From Halomicrobium urmianum (GTDB taxonomy: Archaea; Halobacteriota; Halobacteria; Halobacteriales; Haloarculaceae): a stretch of 64,000 bases of DNA. Made by a program: the position numbers and the translations under genes. Below, piece after piece: positions 35,146-42,906 of the stretch (positions are counted from its first letter, which is position 1; every line of letters begins with the position of its first letter). The notes beneath the pieces were generated by a model, which saw only the letters and a program-made list of their open reading frames with translations, made no database searches and had not been told where the DNA came from. The stretch is from assembly GCF_020217425.1 (NCBI RefSeq), contig NZ_CP084090.1, forward strand, positions 2,790,001-2,854,000, read 5' to 3'.

Positions 35146-36114
35146 ATGTCCGAGTTTCCGGACTACCTCGACGTCGACTACAGCGACGGCGAGGGCGAGG
35201 ACCCGGCGGATTACCCGACTATCAACCACAAGATCGAGAAGGCCATCGAGGTGACCAAGGAGGGCCTCGAGCAGTACGAGAACCCGGTCGTCATGTGGAC
35301 CGGCGGCAAGGACTCCACGCTCACGCTCTACTTCGTCAAGGAGGTCGCCGATCGGTTCGACCTGGAGGTTCCTCCGGTCGTCTTCATCGATCACTACCAG
35401 CACTTCGACGAGCTCATCGACTTCGTCGAGCACTGGGCCGACGAGTGGGACCTGGAGGTCATCTGGGCCCGCAACGAGGACGTCGGCGAGTACGTCGAGG
35501 AGAACGACCTCGAGCCCGGCGACGACATCCCCGTCGACGCACTCTCCGAGCACAACCAGCACCACATTCGGAACATCCTCGAGTACGAGGACGAGGAGTT
35601 CCCGTTCCTGCTGGACACCTACGTCGGTAACCACCTGCTGAAGACGGTCGCGCTCAACGACGCGATCGAAGAGCACGACGTCGACGGCATCATCTCCGGC
35701 GTCCGCTGGGACGAGCAGGAGGCCCGCGCCGACGAGACGTTCTTCTCGCCGCGCCACGACCCCGACATCTACCCGCCCCACGACCGCGTCCAGACGATCC
35801 TCCAGTTCGACGAGCCCGCCGTCTGGGACGCGTTCTGGAACTTCGTCGTCCCGGACACCGTCGAGGAGTTCCCGGACGAGGGCTACGTCCCCGAAACGGA
35901 CGACGACCTCCCCGGGAGCGTCGAGCAGGAGGACGTCCCCGTCTCGCCGAAGTACTTCGCCGGGTTCCGCTCGCTCGGCAGCGAGGTCAGCACCGACAAG
36001 GCCGCCGAGGAGCCCGCATGGCAGCAGGACCTCGAAGGCACGACCGAGCGCGCCGGCCGCGCCCAGGACAAGGAGGACCTCATGGAGCGCCTCCGCGACC
36101 TGGGCTACATGTGA
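35146..36114 (+). CDS. Phosphoadenosine phosphosulfate reductase family protein
   Basis: A 322-residue PP-loop protein. The nucleotide-binding motif MWTGGKDSTLTLYFVKEV (SGGKDS type) is at about residue 50, followed by VVFIDHYQHFDE and GVRWDEQEARADE, typical of the PAPS reductase/CysD-like superfamily. A CysH-type catalytic Cys near the C terminus is absent, so assimilatory reductase activity is doubtful; it may instead transfer AMP or handle sulfur differently. The gene ends 12 nt before the tnpB remnant, so the mobile element inserted immediately behind it. Confidence 0.85.
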   Translation: MSEFPDYLDVDYSDGEGEDPADYPTINHKIEKAIEVTKEGLEQYENPVVMWTGGKDSTLTLYFVKEVADRFDLEVPPVVFIDHYQHFDELIDFVEHWADEWDLEVIWARNEDVGEYVEENDLEPGDDIPVDALSEHNQHHIRNILEYEDEEFPFLLDTYVGNHLLKTVALNDAIEEHDVDGIISGVRWDEQEARADETFFSPRHDPDIYPPHDRVQTILQFDEPAVWDAFWNFVVPDTVEEFPDEGYVPETDDDLPGSVEQEDVPVSPKYFAGFRSLGSEVSTDKAAEEPAWQQDLEGTTERAGRAQDKEDLMERLRDLGYM

Positions 36115-36250
36115 CTTCCTCCCAACCTACTCGCTCACCGCTGACGCGGTTTGCTCCGTGAGGGTGGGACTTCCTGCTTCCACGACGCGCTTTGCAGACA
36201 CCGAATCAGTGTCCGTAGGGAGCGCAGTCTCCACAGGCGTTGATTCGGGA
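36115..36250 (-). ncRNA. Candidate omega/reRNA-type guide RNA at tnpB 3' end
   Basis: For IS200/IS605 and IS1341-type tnpB genes, the 3' end and downstream edge encode a non-coding RNA that guides TnpB; sense-overlapping RNAs of this kind are known in Halobacterium. The segment here holds an ACCGC/GCGGT stem at 36137-36150 and the conserved tail of the gene. The element is broken, so expression is uncertain and the boundaries are approximate. Confidence 0.35.
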
Positions 36251-36539
36251 CAGCCCGTCCCTACTTGTTCGAGGCCGCGAGAAAGGATGTTCCACGATGC
36301 ATTCGCATCCCTGTCCGCTTCAAACCCACACGACGGACACGAATGCTCGCGCACCCACAGCGGTTTGTCCGTCTCTGTTCCGCACGACGCGCACTCTTTG
36401 GTCGTGCCATGAGGGTCCACGGCGGCGAAGTACGTGCCTTCCCGCTCGCACTTGTATTCGAGCATTCTGAGGAACGTCCCCCACGAGGCCCCGGCACGGT
36501 TCCGAGAATTACCGGGAAGTTCGACCAATCCCTTCATGT

Positions 36540-37390
36540 CTGCTTTATTGAATCCGGGGACGGCGGGCAGATAGCGTCGCTGTGAAGGTCGAAGCGAAGC
36601 GGAGAGGGGAATGTGCCTCAACTCCTTTCCGCTTCGTTACACAAGCGGCGTCGCTAGCTCAAAAGCGCTGTGCCGCCAGCCCCACGGCGGTGGTGAGCGA
36701 CCCGGCTGGCAGCGGGTTTGCCGGCTGGAAGCATCTGACGCTGCACTTTCTGCGGGTTCACATGAGTGCGAGCGACGCGGAAATCGTCGACTGGGCCAGT
36801 GAGATAGACCGGGTGCGCGGTCTTGTAGTTGGCCCGCTTCGAGTTCCCGGCACCCTCGACGCTGTGGCATCCGGCCGAACGGAGTGCGGCCGGGCTCGTT
36901 GGACGAGCGTGCGAGTCCAACGGCGGTCGTTCGAGCGGGTGCCGACCCGCATCTGGCGCCAACTGCTCGACCGGTCAGCAGCCCGCTGCGATCCCGGCGA
37001 CTCGGCACACTGGCCCCACGATACCCGGGTGGGCCGTCAGGTTGCGCTGCGCAACACCGACAAAATAGAGAGTCTCGCCGGCGACAACGGCTATGACGAC
37101 CAATCACTGCGGGACGCACCCCGTTCAGACGGCGTCCGGCCAGTGATCAAACATCGGCTGTTCGCCCACTACGACCACGCCCACAACGCACGGTTGGACA
37201 GCGATCTTTACGGGCAGCGCTGGCTGGCCGAGAGCGCATTCTCGGCCATCAAACGCCGATACGGCTCCGCTGTCAGACCGGGCGTCTGGTACCGAGCGTT
37301 TCGTGAACTCGTGCTTACCGCCGCAGTCTACAACCTCGAGCAAGCAATCAAAGAGTGATCCCTACGCTGTCCGTGGATTCAATAGAGCAG
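36540..37390 (+). mobile_element. Decayed IS5-family element inserted in tnpB
   Basis: An 851-bp insertion bounded by 16-bp terminal inverted repeats with one mismatch (CTGCTTTATTGAATCC at 36540-36555; complement of CTGCTCTATTGAATCC at 37375-37390). The flanks TCATGT (36534-36539) and TCACGT (37391-37396) look like a target duplication with one later mutation. Precise removal together with one flank copy restores the tnpB frame. Confidence 0.82.
36582..37358 (+). pseudogene. IS5-family transposase remnant with internal deletion
   Basis: The C-terminal half is recognisable as a haloarchaeal IS5 transposase: LAGDNGYDDQSLRD (second Asp), RPVIKHRLFAHYDHAHNARLD, ESAFSAIKRRYGSAVRP (catalytic Glu) and FRELVLTAAVYNLEQA. 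Upstream, LTLHFLRVHMSASDAEIVD and FERVPTRIW match the N-terminal part. The segment expected between them, with the first catalytic Asp (DSTGFDR-like), is missing, and the beginning is degenerate. The frame happens to be open, but the product would be inactive. Confidence 0.8.
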
Positions 37391-38213
37391 TCACGTCCAA
37401 ATCCTCGACCGCTACAAGGTCGTACTCGCGGGCGTAGTACGCCGAGAGTTTGTGCAAGAAGTCTCGCCGCTTGCGCCTCAGGTCGGCGTGGCATCGAGCG
37501 ACCGTCTTGCGCTGTTCCTCCCAATTGTTTGAGCCGTGTTCCTTCCGTGAGAGGTTGCGTTGAGCGCAATCCAACCGCTCGCGTTCGTCGGAAAGGTCCG
37601 GCGACCCGACGGCGGTTCCATCGCTGTCGTGGACGTATTTGAGGATTCCCACGTCGATGCCAACTGCGTCAGTCACTTCGTCGGGCTTCTCGGGTGGGTC
37701 GTCGGGAGTTTCGATGCCAAAGATGGCGTACCACTTGCCGGTGGGTTCCCGTTTGACTGTGACGGTCTTGATGGTGGCGTCGTCAGGCAGGTCGCGGTGG
37801 AAAGTGATGGGAATGTCACCAATCTTCGAGAGCCATAGTCGAGTCCGACCACTCGTGTTTTTGAGCTCGAAGCCGGACTGACTATAGGTGAACGATTGGT
37901 ACTCACTCGGCGCTTTCCACTGCAACTCCCCGACGCTGTAGCCGTTCTGCTTTCGGCCTTTGAGCGTCGAGAGGTTGTCGTACAACCGCTGGACGACTTT
38001 CTGCAACACCTTCGAGTGAACGTCTCGCAGGTCAGTCCACCAGTCTTTCAGGTCCGGTAGGCGTTTCTGCTCGGGGTACGCCGACGTATCGTCGTGTCTG
38101 TTGAGGCGGTGGAGGAAATGGTTGTAGACCTGCCTACAGGTATCGACAGTCCACGCTAATCGCTCGCGGAGATCGTCAGTCGGGTTCAATCGATACCTGT
38201 AGTTGTAGTTCAT

Positions 38214-38357
38214 CTATTCGTCGTCGGGGTCAGAAGTACGGACGACCTTCACGTCCGCGCCACGCCAGCGTTTCGGGACATAGACGTGAGCGCCGTTGCC
38301 GGTGGCTTTCACGTCGCCGTTCACGACTTCATGGCCGTTGATTGTGAACTCATCCAT
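38214..38357 (-). CDS. DUF2080 family transposase-associated protein
   Basis: A 47-residue protein, MDEFTINGHEVVNGDVKATG then GAHVYVPKRWRGADVKVVR. The VYVPKRWRG-x-x-VKVV block looks like a SpoVT/AbrB-type swapped-hairpin DNA-binding strand. It is the known small partner encoded directly before tnpB in haloarchaea. Its TAG stop is followed immediately by the tnpB ATG. A longer frame upstream crosses hairpin repeats and is not credible. It appears intact although its tnpB is broken. Confidence 0.85.
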   Translation of the reverse strand: MDEFTINGHEVVNGDVKATGNGAHVYVPKRWRGADVKVVRTSDPDDE

Positions 38358-38450
38358 GTACGATGTAGATACATTGTTGAGACTGATAAAAGTGTCTGTT
38401 GGCCTGTGGATCTGTCGTTGCAGAGTGTGCGTGAGATGATAACGGGCGTT

Positions 38451-38658
38451 GTCAGATTCCATCGGAATCTGACTGCCAATCAGAAATCTTCGATTTCTGA
38501 TGACGTTGTATCCCCGCCCTACTGCGTCCTCAGAACGCTTCACGTTCTGACGTGCGAACGAGAGCTCCGCTCTCGTTAGCTACTCGGTCACTTCGTTCCC
38601 TGTGTTGTCGTCCGAAAATCGAAGATTTTCGTGATCACGAGAGAGCTACGCTCTCTCG
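38451..38658. repeat. Cluster of six short hairpins, mostly with 3-nt loops
   Basis: Stems: 38451-38460/38464-38473 (loop ATC); 38479-38488/38492-38501 (TTC); 38530-38537/38543-38550 (5-nt loop); 38557-38565/38569-38577 (TCC); 38613-38620/38624-38631 (GAA); 38638-38646/38650-38658 (TAC). All lie within 208 bp upstream of the DUF2080-tnpB pair. Stem sequences differ, but size and triloop are shared. Confidence 0.75.
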
Positions 38659-38852
38659 ACCGACTCCTTGAGGACGGGGCATTAGTGCCTGGTTTTCAGG
38701 TAAGCCGGCGAACGGCCGTTCTACTCGACGCCCGCTTCTCTTATTCTGCCGCTCTCGAAGACCGCCTCGCAGGCGCTCGTCTGGTCAGACGGTCGGGACC
38801 ACCGCTGACGTCTTCACTGGCCGCCGAGTCACTGCCGTCGGCGGTCACCGAA

Positions 38853-40217
38853 TCACTGCCGTCGACGGTCGCGGACGGCGACGGCTGCCTCCGCGGCGAA
38901 CCACAGCGCGACGGCGGCAGCGGCCGCGAGGACGAGCGCCGCGTCGAGCGGGGACGCCCACGCCGGGAGCGCGAAGAGGGTACCGTGCAGGAGAAGCGGC
39001 GGGACCGTCGCCACGAGCCAGTGGGCGGGATCCACGTCGTCGAACGGCGACGCCCGCTGGGACTCGTAACCGAGCCGGGCCACGCTCGCGCCGCAGGCGC
39101 GCTCGTCGCCCGTCCCGAGCACCTCGACGTCGTAGCTCCCAGTGGGGGCGGGACGCGACCAGGCGACCGATCCGTCCGGGCGGACCGCCAGGACGCGCTC
39201 GCCGTGCGAGTCGGCGATCACCGTGGTTCCATTCGGGAGGCGGTCGGCGTCGCGGGGCCACAGGAGGCGCTCGTCGGTCCAGGTCCACGACTCGACCCAC
39301 TTTCCGCCGGACTCGTCCGGCGACGTTCGGCTCGCGTTGATCGCCCCACTCCCGTCTTCACGCTGGTACTCGACGACCCGGTTGTTCTCGGAGTCGGCGA
39401 CGAGGACGGCGGGACCGCCCCGCTCGGGCGGGATGTAGTCGGGGTTGTGCTGCTCGTACAGCTTGTCGTGGTCGCCGTCCTCCCCGAGCGTCCAGTCCTC
39501 GAGGAGCCCCCGTCCGGGCTCGACGAAGATCACCTGATCCTGGTTGCGCAGGCTGGCCATGACGACCTCGCCGCCGTCGATCTCCACCAGCTCCACGTCG
39601 TTGAGGTGCGTCCAGTCGGAGGGGTACGCGCCCCCGCTGTCGGGCTCGTAGACCTCGCTGACCCGCCACTCCCAGATGACTTCATCCGCCTAGGTGTCGA
39701 TCATGTACACGCGGTCGGGGTAGCTGATGTCGGCGACCAGCAGGACCGACTCGTTCACGCGGTCGACGTCGTGGATCTGCGTCGATCCGTTCCGGCGGTG
39801 GTACAACTCGTGGACGGCCTCGCCGTCGCCGGTCGACAGGTTCACCCGGCGAACGACGTTCCGGAGGCAGTCCTCGCCGCCGCACCGGTGGTCGTCGACC
39901 GCGTCGCTCGCGACGAACTTGACCGTGCGAGCGCCGGTCGGCGTCGGGTCGACGTCGTGGTAGAGAGTCAGCGAGTCGTTCCGGTACGCGACCAAGCCGT
40001 TCGGTCCGTAGGCGACGATCTGTCCCGGCCCCGTTCCGTCGACGGTCGCGACCAGGGTCCGGTCGCGCTCGCCGTCGGGGACGGCTGCGGTCGCTCTGGC
40101 CGTGTCGCGGTCCGTCACGGCCGAGGCCGCCAGCGAGGCCACCGCGAGGAGGCACACCACCAGCGCGAGTCCGCGCAGGTGACGACGATCCAGCGGGACG
40201 AGAGAACCGTCGGGCAT
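38853..40217 (-). pseudogene. Arylsulfotransferase (ASST)-like membrane protein gene with one in-frame amber codon
   Basis: A single frame of 454 codons encodes an N-terminal membrane helix (GLALVVCLLAVASLAASAV), a beta-propeller-like domain and two C-terminal helices. Motifs such as STQIHDVDRVNESVLLVAD, SDWTHLNDVELVEIDGGE, EQHNPDYIPPERGGPAVLV and SENNRVVEYQR fit haloarchaeal arylsulfotransferase-like proteins. Codon 176 (39690-39692) is TAG, splitting DRVYMIDT from ADEVIWEWRVSEVY. Coding character is unbroken on both sides and no other lesion is seen. It may be a very recent pseudogene or a sequencing error. The 190 nt behind it (38659-38852) contain no gene. Confidence 0.82.
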
Positions 40218-40415
40218 TCCTCCGGATGTTGGAGCGCGAACACTTAGAGGCCCGCGAAAGCGGGGGTACTCGTCGGTCCTCCAGTCGAAGCCGGAGGGAA
40301 CCGCGGAGAACGCGGACTACTCGGTCGATCTCGCTCGTCTCCGATTCCGGGACCGGACGAACGGTGGTAGACCGCCGCCGTCGAACGGGCAGTTCTCGGC
40401 TGGTAACCGGCACAA

Positions 40416-40421
40416 TTTATT
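40416..40421 (+). promoter_or_regulatory. TATA element of the VWA-kinase-phosphatase operon
   Basis: TTTATT in CACAATTTATTCATA lies 28-33 nt before the ATG at 40449. Confidence 0.55.
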
Positions 40422-40448
40422 CATAGGTCTGGGAATAGACCAACAAGC

Positions 40449-41627
40449 ATGGCTACGATCGAGACCAGCGTCAACCGCCCGTACCTCCCCGCCGACGGCG
40501 CGACCCTCACCGCGGAAATCGACGTCGAGCCGGGCGAGCAGACCGCGAGCCCCCGCCGCCACGTCGCCCTCTGTATCGACACGAGCGGGTCGATGCAGGG
40601 CGAGAACATCCAGCGCGCCCGCGACGGCGCAGCGTGGGTGTTCGGCCTGCTCGACGACGACGACTGGGTCAGCGTCGTCGCCTTCGACACCGACGCGGAA
40701 GTGATCCTGCCGGCGACCCGGTGGGGCGACATCGAGCGCGACGACGCGATGGACGACGTCGACGACCTCTCCGCCGGCGGCGGTACCGACATGTACAGCG
40801 GGCTGCGCGCGGCCGCCGAATCGCTGCACGGCTCTCGTGCGGGACCCGACGCCGTCCGCCGGCTCCTCCTGCTGTCGGACGGCAAGGACAACGAGCACCA
40901 GCCCGCCGACTTCGCCGACCTCGCGCGGGAGATCGACGCCGCCGGCGCGCGGATCCAGTCGGCCGGCATCGGCACGGACTACAACCAGAAGACCATCCGG
41001 ACGCTCGGCACCACCGCGCGCGGGACCTGGACGCACCTGGAGTCCCCCGGCGACATCGAGGCGTTCTTCGGCGACGCCGTCGAGCAGGCCGGATCAGTGG
41101 TCGCGCCGGACGCACAGCTGGAACTCGACGTCGCGCCCGGCGTCGAGGTCAGCGAGGTCTACCGCGCGCTGCCGCAGGCCCAGGAGGTCGACGTCGAGTG
41201 GGAGGACAACACCTCCGTCGTGAAGCTCCCGGACCTCGTCGAGCGGGAGCAACAGCGCGTCGTCCTGAAGATTCACGCGCCGGGCGGCGACCTCGGCGAG
41301 GAGGCGACGCTCGCCGACGTGACCCTCACCGCGCGCGGCGAGACGGCCGTCGACGAGGTGGCCGTCGAATACACCGACGACGCGGACCTGCTCGCCGAGC
41401 ACAACGAGTCCGTCTCGATCGACCACAAGCAGACCGTCGTCCGCACCGAGCTGGGCAAGGGCAACGTCGAGGCCGCCGAGACCGAGGTCGAGCGGATGAC
41501 CGTCGTCCACGGCGAGGACGCGGCCGCCGTCGAGGAGGCCGAGCAGCAGACCCAGCTCGTCAAGGAGGGCGGCCGCGCCGAGCGGAGCCAGGCCACCCAG
41601 ATCGTCGACGAGGACCGACTCGAGTGA
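40449..41627 (+). CDS. VWA domain protein of kinase/phosphatase locus
   Basis: A 392-residue cytoplasmic-type protein without signal or membrane helix. The von Willebrand factor A domain (residues about 37-215) has a complete MIDAS: DTSGSM at 44-49, Thr in GGGTDMYSGL near 113, and Asp in LLSDGKDNEH near 144. A beta-rich domain follows (about 225-345), resembling the C-terminal part of TerY/YfbK-type VWA proteins. A charged helical tail ends the protein. It is the first gene of a cluster with a kinase (40 nt downstream), a PP2C and FHA proteins, so it probably provides metal-dependent scaffolding for the switch. Confidence 0.9.
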   Translation: MATIETSVNRPYLPADGATLTAEIDVEPGEQTASPRRHVALCIDTSGSMQGENIQRARDGAAWVFGLLDDDDWVSVVAFDTDAEVILPATRWGDIERDDAMDDVDDLSAGGGTDMYSGLRAAAESLHGSRAGPDAVRRLLLLSDGKDNEHQPADFADLAREIDAAGARIQSAGIGTDYNQKTIRTLGTTARGTWTHLESPGDIEAFFGDAVEQAGSVVAPDAQLELDVAPGVEVSEVYRALPQAQEVDVEWEDNTSVVKLPDLVEREQQRVVLKIHAPGGDLGEEATLADVTLTARGETAVDEVAVEYTDDADLLAEHNESVSIDHKQTVVRTELGKGNVEAAETEVERMTVVHGEDAAAVEEAEQQTQLVKEGGRAERSQATQIVDEDRLE

Positions 41628-41667
41628 CGATGGACGGAGCGGGACGGGAGCGCGGAGGTGACCGGCC

Positions 41668-42906
41668 GTGACGGCCGGCGCCGCGACCAGCGACATCGGG
41701 CCAGGCGACGTCGTCGCCGGCCGGTACCGGATCGAGGAGGAGGCCGGCGCCGGCGGGTTCGCCCGCGCGTACGAGGCCGTCGACGGCGACACCGGCGAGA
41801 CGGTCGCCGTCAAGGTGCCCAACTACGACTCCGCGAACGACGCCGACGTCATCGAGGAGTACTTCGGCGCGGAGGCGGACGCCTTAGAGCGGATCCGCGC
41901 GGCCGGCGGCCACCCGAACGTGATGGACCTGCTCGCCCGCACGGACGTCGGCGGGACGCCCGTCCTCATCGTCGAGTTCGTCGACGGCTACGAGCTCGAT
42001 CGGGCGATCGACGAGATCGGGACGCTGGACGCCGGCGAGGTCCGCGAGGTCGGGATGGGCCTGTCGGACGCGATGTCGTTCCTCCACGAGAACGAGATCG
42101 TCTACCGCGACCTGAAGCCGGACAACGTGATGCTCGCCGAGCGGGACGGGCAGGTGACGCCCGTCCTGATCGACTTCAACACGGCCACCGGGTTCGACGC
42201 CTCCGGCGAGGCCGAGGACTCCGGGACGACCATCCTCGGCCCCTACAAGCCCCGCGAGGTCGCCGAGGCCAGCAGGACCGACGCCCGGCAGGGCCCGTGG
42301 TCGGACGTCTACTCCATCGGGAAGATCCTCCTGTTCCTGCTGAAGGGCACCGTCCCGAAGCAGGACGGGATCGACCCGCGGGACTTCGGCGTCGACTGCC
42401 CGGCCTACCTCGCCGCCGTCGTCGAGAAGGCCACCCGGACGGACTACGAGGAGCGGTACCCCAACGCCACCTCGCTGTACCACGTCCTCGAGCAGGAGGA
42501 CCCGAGCCCGCCGCCGCAGGCGCGCCTGCAGTCCCTGCAGACGGACGCGCGGTTCACGATTCACCCCGGCGACACCCTCGGCCGGGAGGACGCCGTCGGT
42601 CCCTCCCCCGCGATCGCCATCGAGGACGAGGACGAGTACGTCTCGACAGTCCAGATTCAGTTCGAGTACGACGGCGGGACGTGGGTGCTGGGCGACCGCA
42701 GCCTCAACGGCACCTACGTCCAGACCGGCGAGGGCTGGCAGCGGGTGCTGGGCGCGGCCGGCCGCGAGCGTCTGCGCGAGCAGGGCGAGGACCCCACCGA
42801 CCGCCACGGCGAGGTCCCGCCCGAGACGTTCCGGCTCGCGGACGGCGACCTGATCGCGCTCGTCCACCCCAGCTACGGTGTCGCATTCGAGTTCCAGACG
42901 GGATGA
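41668..42906 (+). CDS. Ser/Thr protein kinase with C-terminal FHA domain
   Basis: A 412-residue Hanks-type kinase starting at GTG. The Gly-rich loop AGAGGFARAY (about 26-35), VAVKV with Lys49, catalytic loop YRDLKPDNVML (Tyr instead of His before Arg-Asp148) and LIDFNTA (DFN for DFG) are visible. The metal and catalytic residues are thus kept. An FHA domain (about residues 300-410; TLGRED, SLNGTYVQ) follows and would bind phosphothreonine, perhaps its own. There is no membrane helix. The stop codon overlaps the ATG of the PP2C gene. Activity and targets are unknown. Confidence 0.92.
   Translation: MTAGAATSDIGPGDVVAGRYRIEEEAGAGGFARAYEAVDGDTGETVAVKVPNYDSANDADVIEEYFGAEADALERIRAAGGHPNVMDLLARTDVGGTPVLIVEFVDGYELDRAIDEIGTLDAGEVREVGMGLSDAMSFLHENEIVYRDLKPDNVMLAERDGQVTPVLIDFNTATGFDASGEAEDSGTTILGPYKPREVAEASRTDARQGPWSDVYSIGKILLFLLKGTVPKQDGIDPRDFGVDCPAYLAAVVEKATRTDYEERYPNATSLYHVLEQEDPSPPPQARLQSLQTDARFTIHPGDTLGREDAVGPSPAIAIEDEDEYVSTVQIQFEYDGGTWVLGDRSLNGTYVQTGEGWQRVLGAAGRERLREQGEDPTDRHGEVPPETFRLADGDLIALVHPSYGVAFEFQTG

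Larger units (their letters stand above)
36127..38213 (-). pseudogene. tnpB: tnpB (IS1341/IS605 OrfB type), split by an IS5-like insertion
   Basis: Two parts of one gene. The N-terminal part (37391-38213) begins MNYNYRYRLNPTDDL and includes the RuvC Asp in VGIDVGILKY (about residue 187) and Glu in VAVEDLDV. The C-terminal part (36127-36539) resumes with MKGLVELPGNSRNRAG and contains the zinc finger (CASC, CPSC) and the last RuvC Asp in ADRDANASWN. Joined, they would give a normal protein of roughly 410 residues. The break lies exactly between VEDLDV and KGLVEL. Apart from the insertion, both parts look undamaged. Confidence 0.92.
36127..38357 (-). mobile_element. IS1341-type element core: DUF2080 gene plus tnpB, disrupted
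   Basis: The DUF2080 gene and tnpB abut without spacing, the usual gene pair of haloarchaeal IS1341-type elements. No tnpA (Y1 transposase) is visible, so it would have been non-autonomous even before disruption. The outer ends are not determined: the 3' side probably reaches about 36115, and the 5' side may include the hairpin cluster up to 38660. Confidence 0.8.

Noticed and set aside
36582-37358. Open 258-codon frame taken as an intact transposase
   Set aside because: The segment with the first catalytic Asp is missing and the N-terminal part is degenerate, so it is scored as a pseudogene although open.
38214-38543. A 109-codon version of the DUF2080 gene
   Set aside because: The upstream part translates hairpin repeats (IRNRRFLIGSQIP...) with no family similarity; the recognised protein starts at 38357.
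39690-39692. In-frame TAG read as pyrrolysine
   Set aside because: Numerous intact genes in the window terminate in TAG, no pyl genes are visible, and the two TAG-interrupted genes are not methylamine methyltransferases.
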